From Hydrogenophaga intermedia (GTDB lineage: Bacteria; Pseudomonadota; Gammaproteobacteria; Burkholderiales; Burkholderiaceae_C), in contig NZ_CCAE010000010.1 of the NCBI RefSeq assembly GCF_000723405.1, forward strand, positions 1-64,000: 64,000 bases of DNA, written 5' to 3'. Below are positions 1 to 11,246 of the stretch, in pieces (the first letter of the stretch is position 1; the number at the start of each line of letters is the position of its first letter). The notes under the pieces are model-generated. The model was not told the DNA's origin. It was given only the letters and a program-made list of their open reading frames with translations, and ran no database searches. A program made the position numbers and the translations under genes.

Positions 1-268
1 GGCGGGGGATGGGGGCGATCACACGGCCCTCGCCAGCGGCCAGGCGCGCGCGCGCCAGCCGCGAGGGATCGGCCGCGAGGGTCCGCAAGGCGGCCAGGGC
101 CGCATCGCCGGCGGCGATCAGGTCCAGCAGGCTCAGCCGCTGCGGCGCCAGGCCCTCGCGTTCGAGGAACGCCGCGTCGGCCAATGCCACCTGCAGGTCG
201 TGCACGCCGTCGTCGGTGAACAGCACGGGGACCGGCCGGCCACCACGCAAACAACTTCCCAGTTTCAT
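1..268 (-). CDS. Fumarylacetoacetate hydrolase (FAH) family protein, N-terminal fragment
   Basis: Only the first 89 residues are in the window; the gene runs off the left edge. The visible part starts with MKLGSCLRGGRPVP and ends with PIPR, which in this family is the linker just before the catalytic beta-barrel (the PIPRPxK region). The visible part is the small N-terminal cap domain, so the metal-binding residues cannot be seen. FAH-family enzymes hydrolyse or isomerise acyl-pyruvates and similar beta-diketo acids in aromatic catabolism. It lies 31 bases after the Bug binding protein gene on the same strand and is probably the last or a late gene of the CoA-transferase/crotonase operon. The family call rests on the cap sequence and context only. 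Confidence 0.6.
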   Translation of the reverse strand, partial: MKLGSCLRGGRPVPVLFTDDGVHDLQVALADAAFLEREGLAPQRLSLLDLIAAGDAALAALRTLAADPSRLARARLAAGEGRVIAPIPR

Positions 269-299
269 GAATGTGCTTCCTTGGCCAGGCGGGTGGCCG

Positions 300-1268
300 T
301 CATTCGGGCTTCATGCCGGCCGCCTCGGCCACGCGTTTGAAGGTGTTGATCTGCTGGACCTGGAACTCGCGCATCCGGTCCGTGTTGCGCAGCAGCAGGT
401 CCGAGCCCGCACGGCGCGCGAAGTCCTTGCCTTCGGGGGACGACATGATCTTCTGCACCTCGGCCGCGACGCGCTCCGCGATCGCATCCGGCACCTCGGT
501 GCGCACCATGAGGGACGACCAGCCGTAGACCGTGTAGTCCGGGTAGAACTCCTTGAGCGTCGGCACGTTCGGGAACTCGGGGTGCCGCTGCTCGCCCGTG
601 ACGGCCAGCAGGCGCAGTTGCCCCGACTTGGCCATCGCCGACATGGAGGTCACGCCGTCCATGGCCACGTCGATCTGCCGGCCGGCGAGGTCGGTGTTCA
701 TCTGCCCGGTGGCGCGGTAGGGCACGTAGGTGAAGCGGATGCCGGCCAGGTGGGAGAACCATTCGGTGGCCAGCCGGTAGCCGGTGGCGAAGTTGCCGTA
801 GTTGAGCTCGCCGGGCTTCTTCTTGGCCGCGGCCACCAGTTCCTGCCAGGTGGTGATGGGGGACTGGCCCGATACCGCCACGCCCAGCATGCTGCGGCCG
901 ATGCCCGCGACCGGTTTGAAGTCCTTGACCGGGTCGTAGGGCATGTCCTTGATCAGGACCGCGTTGACCGCCAGGTTGGTCCAGCTGCCCAGCACCATGG
1001 TGTAGCCGTCGGCCGGTGCATTCTTGGCCTGCATCATGCCCAGGCGCCCATCGGCGCCGGGGAAGTTCTCCACCGTCACGGGCTGGCCCAGCGCCGTCGA
1101 CAGGTGCTGGGCGATGAAACGCGCCGAGGTGTCGCTGGTGCTGCCCGCCGCGAACGGCGACACCAGCCGGATGGGCCGCGACGGCCAGTCGCCGGTTTGG
1201 GCGTGGGCGCCCATGCTGCCCAGCAGCGCCAGGGCCGCTGCGCCCCCGATCAGGTTTCTTCGGTGCAT
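300..1268 (-). CDS. Bug/TctC-family tripartite tricarboxylate transporter binding protein
   Basis: A 322-residue periplasmic solute-binding protein. The start chosen is MHRRNLIGG, which gives a signal peptide with an arginine pair, a hydrophobic stretch and cleavage near AHAQ; a longer reading frame upstream has no signal peptide. The mature part opens with WPSRPIRLVSPFAAGSTSD, the typical first strand and ligand loop of Bug proteins, and keeps the family length of about 320. These proteins bind carboxylates for TTT transporters, but no TctA/TctB membrane genes are nearby, as is common for the large orphan Bug sets of Comamonadaceae and relatives. It sits between a CoA-transferase gene and an FAH-family gene, so the ligand is probably an acid degraded by this operon. 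The ligand itself cannot be told from sequence. Confidence 0.88.
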   Translation of the reverse strand: MHRRNLIGGAAALALLGSMGAHAQTGDWPSRPIRLVSPFAAGSTSDTSARFIAQHLSTALGQPVTVENFPGADGRLGMMQAKNAPADGYTMVLGSWTNLAVNAVLIKDMPYDPVKDFKPVAGIGRSMLGVAVSGQSPITTWQELVAAAKKKPGELNYGNFATGYRLATEWFSHLAGIRFTYVPYRATGQMNTDLAGRQIDVAMDGVTSMSAMAKSGQLRLLAVTGEQRHPEFPNVPTLKEFYPDYTVYGWSSLMVRTEVPDAIAERVAAEVQKIMSSPEGKDFARRAGSDLLLRNTDRMREFQVQQINTFKRVAEAAGMKPE

Positions 1269-1314
1269 GTCTGTCTCCTTGTGGTCGGTCGGTGAGTGGC
1301 CTGTCGGCCGCGAA

Positions 1315-2478
1315 TCAGCGGGCGGCTCGCTCGCCCATCTGTGCAAGAACCTCGGCCTGGTGTTCGCCCAGCCGCGGTGGCCGCCCGGGCGGCCGCACGC
1401 CGCTGTACCGGGCGATGTAGCCCGGGCCCAGAACCTGGATCGGCGTGCCATCGGGCAGCTCGCTGTCGAGCTTCAGGGCCCGGCCATCGAGGTGCGGGTG
1501 CGCGAGCGCGGTCGGCAGGTCGCGAACGGCGCTGGCCGCCACGCCCTGCGCCGCGAAGATCGCCTCCCACGCCAGCGCACCGTGCCGGCTCAGCGCCGCG
1601 GTCACTTCCTCGCGCAGGGCCGCCGCGTGGCGCTGGCGCCCCCCGCGATCGGCGAAGCGCGGATCGCTCAACAGGTCTTCCCTGCCCAGGGCGGCGGCCA
1701 GTTGCTCGAACTGTTCCTGGCGCACCACGCCCAGCGTGATCTCGCCATCGCCGGTCTCGAAGGTGTCGGCCGTGGGGGAGTTGCTGTAGCCCAGGTTGCC
1801 CTGCTTGCGCGGGCGCACGCCGCCGGCCAGGCAGGGCCCCGCCACCGAAATCATCATGTTCATCGCCGCGTCGAGCATGGCGACATCGAGGTACTCGCCC
1901 TGCCCCGTGCGCTCGCGGCGAAGCAGCGCCGTGGTGATCGCGTGCGCGGCCAGCACGCCGGTGAAGGTGTCGACGATGGGAAAGCCCACGCGCATCGACG
2001 GGCTCTCCGGCTCACCCGACAAGGTCATCAGCCCCGACATGCTCTGGATGATCTGGTCGATGGCCGGGTTGCCGCGCAGGCTGCCGGTCTGCCCGAAGCC
2101 GGAGATCGAGCAGTACACGAGATCGGGCCGCAGGGCCTGGCAGGCCTCGTAGCCGAAGCCCAAGCGGTCCATCACGCCCGGCCGGAAGTTCTCGACCACG
2201 ACGTCGCATTGCGCCACCAGTTGGCGCACGGTCTCGCTGTCCTTCGGGTCCTTCAGGTCGAGCACGATGGACCGCTTGCCCGAGTTCACCGAAGCGAACG
2301 ACGGGCTGACGCCGTCCACGTGCGTCTGCCCGCCGTAGTGGCGCATGGTGTCGCCGGTCGCCGACTCCAGCTTGATGACCTCCGCGCCCTGCAAGGCGAG
2401 GTGGTAGGTGGCGATCGGCCCCGCGAGCACGTGGGTGAAGTCCAGGACGCGAACGCCCTCCAGTGCCTGCATGGTCAT
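1315..2478 (-). CDS. CaiB/BaiF (family III) CoA-transferase
   Basis: A 387-residue family III CoA-transferase, close to the usual 390-400. It begins MTMQALEGVRVLDFTHVLAG, the standard N-terminal strand and CoA-binding turn. It also has KLESATGDTMR, the NSGKRSIVLDLK region near residue 75 and the YLDVAMLDA segment that carries the conserved catalytic aspartate. Such enzymes move CoA between a donor acyl-CoA and a carboxylic acid through an aspartyl-CoA thioester. The start codon overlaps the stop of the upstream crotonase gene by four bases (ATGA), so the two are translationally coupled and probably act in sequence on one substrate: activation to a CoA ester, then hydration or isomerisation. 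A Bug binding protein follows 46 bases later. Confidence 0.9.
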   Translation of the reverse strand: MTMQALEGVRVLDFTHVLAGPIATYHLALQGAEVIKLESATGDTMRHYGGQTHVDGVSPSFASVNSGKRSIVLDLKDPKDSETVRQLVAQCDVVVENFRPGVMDRLGFGYEACQALRPDLVYCSISGFGQTGSLRGNPAIDQIIQSMSGLMTLSGEPESPSMRVGFPIVDTFTGVLAAHAITTALLRRERTGQGEYLDVAMLDAAMNMMISVAGPCLAGGVRPRKQGNLGYSNSPTADTFETGDGEITLGVVRQEQFEQLAAALGREDLLSDPRFADRGGRQRHAAALREEVTAALSRHGALAWEAIFAAQGVAASAVRDLPTALAHPHLDGRALKLDSELPDGTPIQVLGPGYIARYSGVRPPGRPPRLGEHQAEVLAQMGERAAR

Positions 2479-3260
2479 TCGGCCACCTTCGGGTACGCGC
2501 CCGTGAACACCGGATCGCGCTTCTCGACGAACGCGCGCTTGGCCTCGCGGCCGTCGGGCGTGAGGCCCAGGTAGCGCTGCATCGGGCCGCCGGCCTCCAT
2601 GTGCCCAGAAAAACCGGCCGAATCCAGCAAGAGGTTGCAGGCGGACTTGGTGTAGCGAAGCGCCAGCGGCGGCAGCTTGGCCAGGGCCTGCGCGTAGTCG
2701 TCCACGGCGGCCTCGAAGTCCTGCGCGCTCACCACCCGGTTGATCAGGCCCCACGCTTCGGCCCGCTGCGCGCTGATCCGCCCGCCCAACAGCGTCAGTT
2801 CGAGCGAACGCGCGCGCCCGATGGTGAACAGGAAAGCGCCGCCCGCGTGGTTGCCGGCGCGGATCTCGGGCATCTGGAAGAAGGCCGTGTCGACCGCGAC
2901 CACCAGGTCGCACGCGGTGGCCAGGTAGCAGCCGCCGCCGATGGCCGGCCCGTTGACCGCCGCGATCACCGGCTTGAAGTTGCGCTGGATGCGCTGGCGG
3001 GCCTGAGTGTTCCAGCGGCCATAGGCGTCGATGGCCTGGGCGTCGGCCGAGCGGGTGAAGCGCAAGTCCTGTCCCGCACTGAACATGTCACCCGCGCCCG
3101 TGAGGATGGCGCATCGGCAATCGGGGTCGTCCTCCACCTCCGAGAAGGCCTGGACCAACTCCTTGAACATCTCGAGGTCGTGCGCATTGCGCACCTCGGG
3201 ACGGTTGAGGACGACGCGCCATACCGGCCCGTTCTTCTCGACGATCAAACTCTTGAACAT
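2475..3260 (-). CDS. Enoyl-CoA hydratase/isomerase (crotonase) family protein
   Basis: A 261-residue crotonase. The start at MFKSLIVEKNG removes an arginine-rich upstream extension that lacks family similarity. Recognisable pieces are LNRPEVRNAHD, the first oxyanion-hole region GAGDMFSAGQDL near residue 65, the second at GPAIGGGCYLATACD near residue 110, and MPEIRAG about 25 residues later. In classical enoyl-CoA hydratase the position after GGGC is the catalytic glutamate; here it is tyrosine, while the second glutamate (in MPE) is kept. The enzyme may therefore be an isomerase, a hydrolase or a non-standard hydratase. It is the first gene of the minus-strand operon leading to the CoA-transferase. 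Confidence 0.87.
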   Translation of the reverse strand: MFKSLIVEKNGPVWRVVLNRPEVRNAHDLEMFKELVQAFSEVEDDPDCRCAILTGAGDMFSAGQDLRFTRSADAQAIDAYGRWNTQARQRIQRNFKPVIAAVNGPAIGGGCYLATACDLVVAVDTAFFQMPEIRAGNHAGGAFLFTIGRARSLELTLLGGRISAQRAEAWGLINRVVSAQDFEAAVDDYAQALAKLPPLALRYTKSACNLLLDSAGFSGHMEAGGPMQRYLGLTPDGREAKRAFVEKRDPVFTGAYPKVAE

Positions 3261-3329
3261 ACCCGTGTGTCTCGGTTGAGAACGAGTATGTCGAGCGCGG
3301 GTGCGGCGGCGCAATGCTTCCGGGTCAAG

Positions 3330-3347
3330 CTCTCACATACGTGAGAG
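3330..3347. promoter_or_regulatory. 18-bp palindrome upstream of the crotonase operon
   Basis: The sequence CTCTCAC-ATAC-GTGAGAG is a perfect inverted repeat. It lies between the stop of the WYL regulator (at 3353) and the start of the crotonase gene (3260). On the minus strand TTGACC, a possible -35 element, follows it after one base. It may be an operator for the catabolic operon. A short terminator-like hairpin for the regulator gene is possible but less likely, as there is no T-run on the minus strand. Confidence 0.4.
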
Positions 3348-3352
3348 AGTTT

Positions 3353-4333
3353 TCATGGATGAGAAAGAGTGGCGTGGCGCTTCCCCACGGCCTTTGCCAG
3401 GCGCCCGACTTCCGCGCGCAGCGCGGCGGGCTCGATCGCCTCGACCTCGGCGCCATAGCCCAGGATCTGCCGCGCGCCATGCTCCACCGACTCGAGCGGC
3501 ACGGCCAGGCAGCGCCAACCCGGTGGCACGCGGACATGGGGCGGTGCTTCCATGGGCACACCAGGGTGGCGGGCGTTGGCCAGCCAGACCAGCGCCCGTG
3601 GGGAGGCGAGCACACACGCGCGCAGCGGACGCCGGGCCGCTTCGAACTGTGCGAGCGACGCCTGCCAATGGCGCGCGAGGTCAAAGCCGCGCGGGCGACG
3701 AAAACCCGTGCCCAGCACCGTCAGCCCGCGCACGCTGGCCAGGCGCCAGGTGCGCACCTCGGTCTGGCCGGCCTCGCGCGCCGCCAGGTACCAGGCGCCC
3801 GCCTTGAGCACCAGGCCCAGCGGCTCCAGTTCGCGCTCGGACGTGCCGCGCCAGCTCGCGTACGCCACCCGCAGGCGCCGGCCGCGCCACACGGCCTGCG
3901 CCGCCTCGCGCAGAAAGGCGGGGTTGTCCGGTTCGCGGTACCAGTCGAGCGGATCGATGTGCAGCCGGTCCGCCACGACGGCGGCGCTGTCGCGCCAGGG
4001 CGTCGGCACGCTGGCCACCAGCTTCAGCCGCGCCGAGGCAGCTGCCTCGCCCAGCCCCAAGGCCGTCGCCGGCCCCGGCAGCCCGGCGAGCAGCAGGGCG
4101 TTGGCCTCGTCGCCTGTCATGCCGGTGAGGCGCGTCGTCCACCCGGGCTGCAACTGGAAGCCGCCCTGGTGACCGCGCTCGCCCCACAGCGGCACACCGG
4201 CCGCGGAGAGCTGGTCGATGTCGCGCAAGACGGTGCGTTCGGACACCTCGAGCGCGCGGGCCAGCGCGCCGGCTGTCATTCGGCCGTTTGCCTGCAACAG
4301 CATGAGGATGGACAAGAGGCGGCTGGCTTTCAT
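3353..4333 (-). CDS. YafY-type transcriptional regulator (HTH_11 plus WYL)
   Basis: A 326-residue regulator. The N-terminus (MKASRLLSILMLLQANGRMT, then ALARALEVSERTVLRDID) is an HTH_11 winged helix. The middle and C-terminal parts match the WYL ligand-binding layout, with LEPLGLVLKAGAWYLAA near residue 170 in place of the strict W-Y-L motif. Members are usually repressors or activators of neighbouring or divergent genes. The gene is transcribed away from the DUF1579-NIPSNAP gene across a 76-base gap, which makes that gene its most likely target. The crotonase operon on the same strand downstream is a second possibility. The ligand is unknown. Confidence 0.88.
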   Translation of the reverse strand: MKASRLLSILMLLQANGRMTAGALARALEVSERTVLRDIDQLSAAGVPLWGERGHQGGFQLQPGWTTRLTGMTGDEANALLLAGLPGPATALGLGEAAASARLKLVASVPTPWRDSAAVVADRLHIDPLDWYREPDNPAFLREAAQAVWRGRRLRVAYASWRGTSERELEPLGLVLKAGAWYLAAREAGQTEVRTWRLASVRGLTVLGTGFRRPRGFDLARHWQASLAQFEAARRPLRACVLASPRALVWLANARHPGVPMEAPPHVRVPPGWRCLAVPLESVEHGARQILGYGAEVEAIEPAALRAEVGRLAKAVGKRHATLSHP

Positions 4334-4347
4334 CGGTTTTCAATCAT

Positions 4348-4360
4348 GACATGCCTTGTC
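4348..4360. promoter_or_regulatory. Small inverted repeat in the regulator/NIPSNAP intergenic region
   Basis: GACA-tgcct-TGTC lies in the 76-base gap between the divergently transcribed WYL regulator (start 4333) and the DUF1579-NIPSNAP gene (start 4410). It is the only symmetric element I see there, so it is a candidate operator for the regulator. The half-sites are short and chance is possible. Confidence 0.25.
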
Positions 4361-4409
4361 GTATTGGTGCTGAGAGGATCGCGCACCCCATCACCACGAG
4401 GCACCCACC

Positions 4410-5669
4410 ATGAACACACCGGCCACCACCCCGACCACCGCCGCGCACGATTTCGACTTCCTGGTCGGCCACTGGACCACCCGCCAGCGGCGCCTGAAAC
4501 ACCGCTTGCAGGGCAGCGACGACTGGGAGACCTTCGACGCCACCACGCACAACCAGCACCTGCCGGGCGGGGTGATCAATTTCGACACCCTGGTGGCGCC
4601 GGGCTGGCGGCCAGGTTGGGTGGGCATGTCGCTTCGTGTGTTCAACCCCGTCACCAACCTCTGGAGCATCCACTGGGTCACCAACGAAGGGGGTGGCATC
4701 GACCCGGCGACGGGGTGCCTCGATGCGCCGGTCGTCGGCCGATTCCACGGAGACGAGGGCGTCTTCGATGGCGAAGACATGTTTGAAGGCCGCGCGATCC
4801 GCGTGCGCTTCCATTGGCAGCGCCAGGGCCCCGACCGCGCGCGCTGGCAGCAGGCCTTTTCGGAAGACGGCGGGATCAGTTGGGAGGTCAACTGGGTGAT
4901 GGAATTCGAGCGCGTGGCGCCACGCAGCGCCGACGGGGTGACCGCCCTCGACATCGATTGCCAGGTGCTCGAACTGCGCCAGTACACCCTGCGCCTGGGC
5001 CAGCGCGACACGCTGATCGAGCTCTTCGACCGCGAATTCGTCGAACCGCAGGAGGCGCTGGGCATGGCCGTGATGGGCCAGTTCCGCGACCTGGACGCGC
5101 CCGACCGCTTCGTCTGGCTGCGCGGCTTCACCGACATGGCCAGCCGGGCCGGTGGGCTGGCGGCGTTTTATGGCGGGCCGGTGTGGCACGAGCACCGCGA
5201 CGCCGCCAATGCCACCATGATCGATTCCGATGACGTGCTGCTGCTGCGGCCCGCCTGGCCGGGCGCGGGCGTGTCGATGCGGGCGCGCCATCGAGCCCGT
5301 GACGCGGGGGGCCCGGCGCCCGCGGGCGTGCTCAGCGCCGTGGTGCTGCCCCTGCGCGAACCGGCCAGCGCCGAGGTGCTGCGCCACTGCCGTGAGGCCC
5401 TCACGCCGTGCTGGCAGAGCGGTGGTGCCGAGGTGCTGGGTTGGTACGTGACCGAGAGCGCGCCGAACAACTTTCCGCGCCTGCCGGTGCGCGAGGGCGA
5501 ACAGGTGCTCGTGGGCTTCGCACGGTTCCCCGACCTGCAGGCGCTCGACGCGTTCGAGCGCAGCGGCGTCTGGTCGCACGCGCTGCAGAGCGGGCCTTCG
5601 GCCTGGCTCGCGGGAACACCCAGCAGCCTGCGGCTGCAGCCCACCGCGCGCTCGGCGATCCACGCCTGA
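4410..5669 (+). CDS. DUF1579-like / NIPSNAP fusion protein
   Basis: A 419-residue protein with two parts. Residues 1-175 (FDFLVGHWTTRQRR, then HLPGGVINFDTLV and WSIHWVTNEGGG) resemble the lipocalin-like DUF1579 family of small beta-barrels. Residues 185-415 contain two ferredoxin-like NIPSNAP modules: the first starts LELRQYTLRLGQRDTLIELF and includes VWLRGFTDMASR; the second covers about residues 300-400 (VLPLREPASAEVLRHCREAL). There is no signal peptide, so it is cytoplasmic. NIPSNAP proteins are small dimeric alpha/beta-barrel relatives with poorly known function. The combination with a DUF1579 barrel and a divergent WYL regulator suggests a ligand-induced response or detoxification role, but no reaction can be assigned. 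Confidence 0.75.
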   Translation: MNTPATTPTTAAHDFDFLVGHWTTRQRRLKHRLQGSDDWETFDATTHNQHLPGGVINFDTLVAPGWRPGWVGMSLRVFNPVTNLWSIHWVTNEGGGIDPATGCLDAPVVGRFHGDEGVFDGEDMFEGRAIRVRFHWQRQGPDRARWQQAFSEDGGISWEVNWVMEFERVAPRSADGVTALDIDCQVLELRQYTLRLGQRDTLIELFDREFVEPQEALGMAVMGQFRDLDAPDRFVWLRGFTDMASRAGGLAAFYGGPVWHEHRDAANATMIDSDDVLLLRPAWPGAGVSMRARHRARDAGGPAPAGVLSAVVLPLREPASAEVLRHCREALTPCWQSGGAEVLGWYVTESAPNNFPRLPVREGEQVLVGFARFPDLQALDAFERSGVWSHALQSGPSAWLAGTPSSLRLQPTARSAIHA

Positions 5670-5726
5670 GCCGCCCGCCTGCGCCTTGCGCGGGGCCAGC
5701 GCCCGCAGGGATTCAGAGGCGCTGGC

Positions 5727-6944
5727 TCAGCCGCGCGGCAGGCGGCGCGCGATCTCCGCCACCAGCCGGCGCGCCAGCGCCAGCTTGCCGTCGCGCGGCA
5801 ACTCGGTGGTGCCGCCCTCGTCCACCAGCAGCAGCGCGTTGTCGTCGCGGCCGAAGGTGTCGGGGCCGATGTTGCCCACCAGCAGCGGCACGCCCTTGCG
5901 CGCGCGCTTGGCCTGGGCGTGCGCCAGCAGGTCGTGGCTTTCGGCGGCGAAGCCCACGCAGTAGAGCGCCCCGCCCTTGGCGCGCGCGCCCTGCGCCACG
6001 CCGGCCAGGATGTCGGGGTTCTCCACGAAGGCCAGGGCGGGCACTTCGCCACTGCCGTCCTTCTTGATCTTCTGGCCAGCCGCGTTGGCCGGACGCCAGT
6101 CGGCCACGGCGGCGGCGGCGATGAAGACATCTGCCGCGTCGGCGCTGGCCTGCACAGCGCGCTGCATGTCCTGCGCGGACATCACGTCCACCCGCTGCAC
6201 GCCGCGCGGCGTGGGCAGGGCCACGGGGCCGGCCACCAAGGTGACCTGCGCGCCGGCCTCGTGCGCGGCGCGCGCGAGCGCGAAGCCCATCTTGCCGCTG
6301 GAGCGGTTGGTGAGCCCGCGCACGGGGTCGATGGCCTCGAAGGTGGGCCCGGCCGTGATGAGCACGTGCCGGCCCGACAGGACCTTGGGCTGGAAGTGGC
6401 GCACCACCTCGTAGAGCAACTCGTCCGGCTCCAACATGCGGCCGTCACCCGTCTCGCCGCAGGCCTGCTCGCCCGCGCCCACGCCCAGCACCACGGTGCC
6501 GTCGGCGCGCAACTGGGCCAAGTTGCGCTGCGTGGCGGGGTGCGCGTACATCTCGCGGTTCATGGCCGGCGCCACCAGCAGCGGCACGCGCTCCCTGGGC
6601 CGGGCCAGGCACAGCAAAGAGAGCAGGTCGTCGGCGCGGCCGTGCACCAGCCTGGCCATGAAGTCCGCGCTGGCCGGGGCGATGACGATGGCGTCGGCCT
6701 CGCGGCTGAGGTTGATGTGGGGCATGTTGTTGCCCTCGCGGGCGTCCCACTGCGAGCTGTAGACCGTGCGACCCGACAGCGCCTGCATCGTCACCGGGGT
6801 GATGAAGTGCTCGGCCGCCTCTGTCATCACCACCTGCACGGTGGCGCCGGCCTTCACCAGGCCGCGGCAGAACTCGGCCGCCTTGTAACAGGCCACGCCG
6901 CCGCTGAGGCCCAGCACGATGTGTTTTCCCGCGAGATCGCTCAT
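5727..6944 (-). CDS. coaBC: Bifunctional phosphopantothenoylcysteine decarboxylase / phosphopantothenate-cysteine ligase
   Basis: A 405-residue CoaBC that makes 4'-phosphopantetheine for coenzyme A in two steps. The N-terminal flavodoxin-like CoaC domain (about residues 1-190) starts [19 protein letters not shown], has the active-site histidine in MPHINLS, the substrate motif APAMN, and the flexible flap [14 protein letters not shown] with its catalytic cysteine. The CoaB ligase domain starts at about residue 195 with [20 protein letters not shown] and runs to the end. The length matches the family. The start codon lies about 115 bases from the divergent pyrG start, so the intervening region serves both promoters. 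It converges with the DUF1579-NIPSNAP gene. Confidence 0.96.
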   Translation of the reverse strand: MSDLAGKHIVLGLSGGVACYKAAEFCRGLVKAGATVQVVMTEAAEHFITPVTMQALSGRTVYSSQWDAREGNNMPHINLSREADAIVIAPASADFMARLVHGRADDLLSLLCLARPRERVPLLVAPAMNREMYAHPATQRNLAQLRADGTVVLGVGAGEQACGETGDGRMLEPDELLYEVVRHFQPKVLSGRHVLITAGPTFEAIDPVRGLTNRSSGKMGFALARAAHEAGAQVTLVAGPVALPTPRGVQRVDVMSAQDMQRAVQASADAADVFIAAAAVADWRPANAAGQKIKKDGSGEVPALAFVENPDILAGVAQGARAKGGALYCVGFAAESHDLLAHAQAKRARKGVPLLVGNIGPDTFGRDDNALLLVDEGGTTELPRDGKLALARRLVAEIARRLPRG

Positions 6945-6974
6945 GGAGGCGCAATGTAGCAGTGCTACACATGA

Positions 6975-8729
<1,755 letters not shown>

Positions 8730-8740
8730 GGACACACCCC

Positions 8741-9598
8741 ATGAAGCTCTGCGGATTCGACGTCGGACTGGACAAGCCCTTCTTCCTCATCGCCGGTCCC
8801 TGCGTCATCGAGTCCGAGCAGTTGCAGATGGACGTGGCCGGGCGGCTGAAGGAAATCACCGGCTCGCTGGGCATCCCCTTCATCTTCAAGAGCAGTTTCG
8901 ACAAGGCCAACCGCAGCAGCGGCAAGAGCTTTCGCGGCCCCGGACGCGAAGCCGGCCTGGCGGTGCTGGCCAAGGTGAAGGCCCAGTTGGGCGTGCCCGT
9001 CATCACCGACGTGCACAGCGAGGACGACATCGCCCCCGCGGCCGCTGTGTGCGACGTGCTGCAGACTCCGGCCTTCCTGTGCCGCCAGACCGATTTCATC
9101 CGCGCCGTGGCGCAGAGCGGGCGGCCGGTGAACATCAAGAAGGGCCAGTTCCTTGCGCCGCACGACATGAAGAATGTCATCGACAAGGCGCGCGACGCGG
9201 CCCGCGACGCCGGCCTGCCCGAGGACAGCTTCCTGGCCTGCGAACGCGGCGCAAGCTTCGGCTACAACAACCTCGTCTCCGACATGCGCTCGCTGGCCAT
9301 CATGCGCGAGACCGGCGCGCCGGTGGTGTTCGACGCCACCCACAGCGTGCAGTTGCCCGGCGGCCAGGGCACCAGCTCCGGCGGCCAGCGTGAGTTCGTG
9401 CCCGTGCTGGCGCGCGCGGCGGTGGCCGTCGGCGTGTCCGGCCTGTTCATGGAAACCCACCCCGACCCGGCCAAGGCCCTGAGCGACGGCCCCAACGCCG
9501 TGCCGCTGAAGCACATGCCCGCCCTGCTGGAAACCCTGCTGGCGCTCGATGCGGTGACCAAGAAGAACGGTTACCTCGAGGACCGGTTCAACGCATGA
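8741..9598 (+). CDS. kdsA: 3-deoxy-8-phosphooctulonate synthase (KDO-8-P synthase)
   Basis: A 285-residue KdsA. It condenses phosphoenolpyruvate with arabinose 5-phosphate to make KDO-8-phosphate for lipopolysaccharide inner core. It shows the family opening [15 protein letters not shown], the substrate loop [13 protein letters not shown] near residue 50, and [13 protein letters not shown] near residue 200. The asparagine in KANRSS is typical of the metal-independent class. It starts 11 bases after pyrG, with eno 47 bases downstream, so it belongs to the pyrG-eno operon and its expression is probably linked to nucleotide and glycolytic genes. Confidence 0.98.
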   Translation: MKLCGFDVGLDKPFFLIAGPCVIESEQLQMDVAGRLKEITGSLGIPFIFKSSFDKANRSSGKSFRGPGREAGLAVLAKVKAQLGVPVITDVHSEDDIAPAAAVCDVLQTPAFLCRQTDFIRAVAQSGRPVNIKKGQFLAPHDMKNVIDKARDAARDAGLPEDSFLACERGASFGYNNLVSDMRSLAIMRETGAPVVFDATHSVQLPGGQGTSSGGQREFVPVLARAAVAVGVSGLFMETHPDPAKALSDGPNAVPLKHMPALLETLLALDAVTKKNGYLEDRFNA

Positions 9599-9642
9599 AC
9601 CCGCGCACCCTTTTCTTTTGACTTTGACCAGAGGACCCTTGA

Positions 9643-10929
<1,287 letters not shown>

Positions 10930-10936
10930 TCCACCG

Positions 10937-11212
10937 ATGGCGAACCGCCTCATCCCCGGCCTGCTGGTCGCGCTGCTGCTGGTGCTGCACGCGCAGCTCT
11001 GGTTCGGCCGGGGCAGCGTGCCGCAGGTGGCGCAATTGCGCCGCGACCTGGCCGCGCAACAAGAGGCGAATGAGCTGGCCAAACAGCGCAACGCGCAGGT
11101 CGCCAGCGAGCTGCGCGACCTGCAGGAGGGGCTGGAGATGGTCGAGGAACTGGCGCGCCAGGACCTCGGCATGGTCAAGCCCAACGAGATCTTCGTGCAG
11201 ATCGCGCGCTGA
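10937..11212 (+). CDS. ftsB: Cell division protein FtsB
   Basis: A 91-residue bitopic membrane protein of the divisome FtsQLB complex. A short cytoplasmic start (MANR) is followed by one membrane helix at about residues 5-23 (LIPGLLVALLLVLHAQLWFG), then a periplasmic coiled coil (residues 30-75, rich in L, E, Q and R). The C-terminal motif ARQDLGMVKPNEIFVQ is characteristic of FtsB. It lies directly after eno, the standard position in proteobacteria. A weak GACCC/GGGTC hairpin follows the stop before the next gene. Confidence 0.95.
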   Translation: MANRLIPGLLVALLLVLHAQLWFGRGSVPQVAQLRRDLAAQQEANELAKQRNAQVASELRDLQEGLEMVEELARQDLGMVKPNEIFVQIAR

Positions 11213-11246
11213 CCCTTCGCGGGTCGGCGCCCTTTCCCCCTCTCCC

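Noticed and set aside
1269..1451. An N-terminal extension of the Bug binding protein
   Set aside because: It would place the signal peptide 60 residues inside the protein and overlaps the 3' end of the CoA-transferase gene.
11211..11225. GACCC-TTCGC-GGGTC hairpin after ftsB as a terminator
   Set aside because: Only a 5-bp stem and no T-run; read-through into the ATPase gene is likely.
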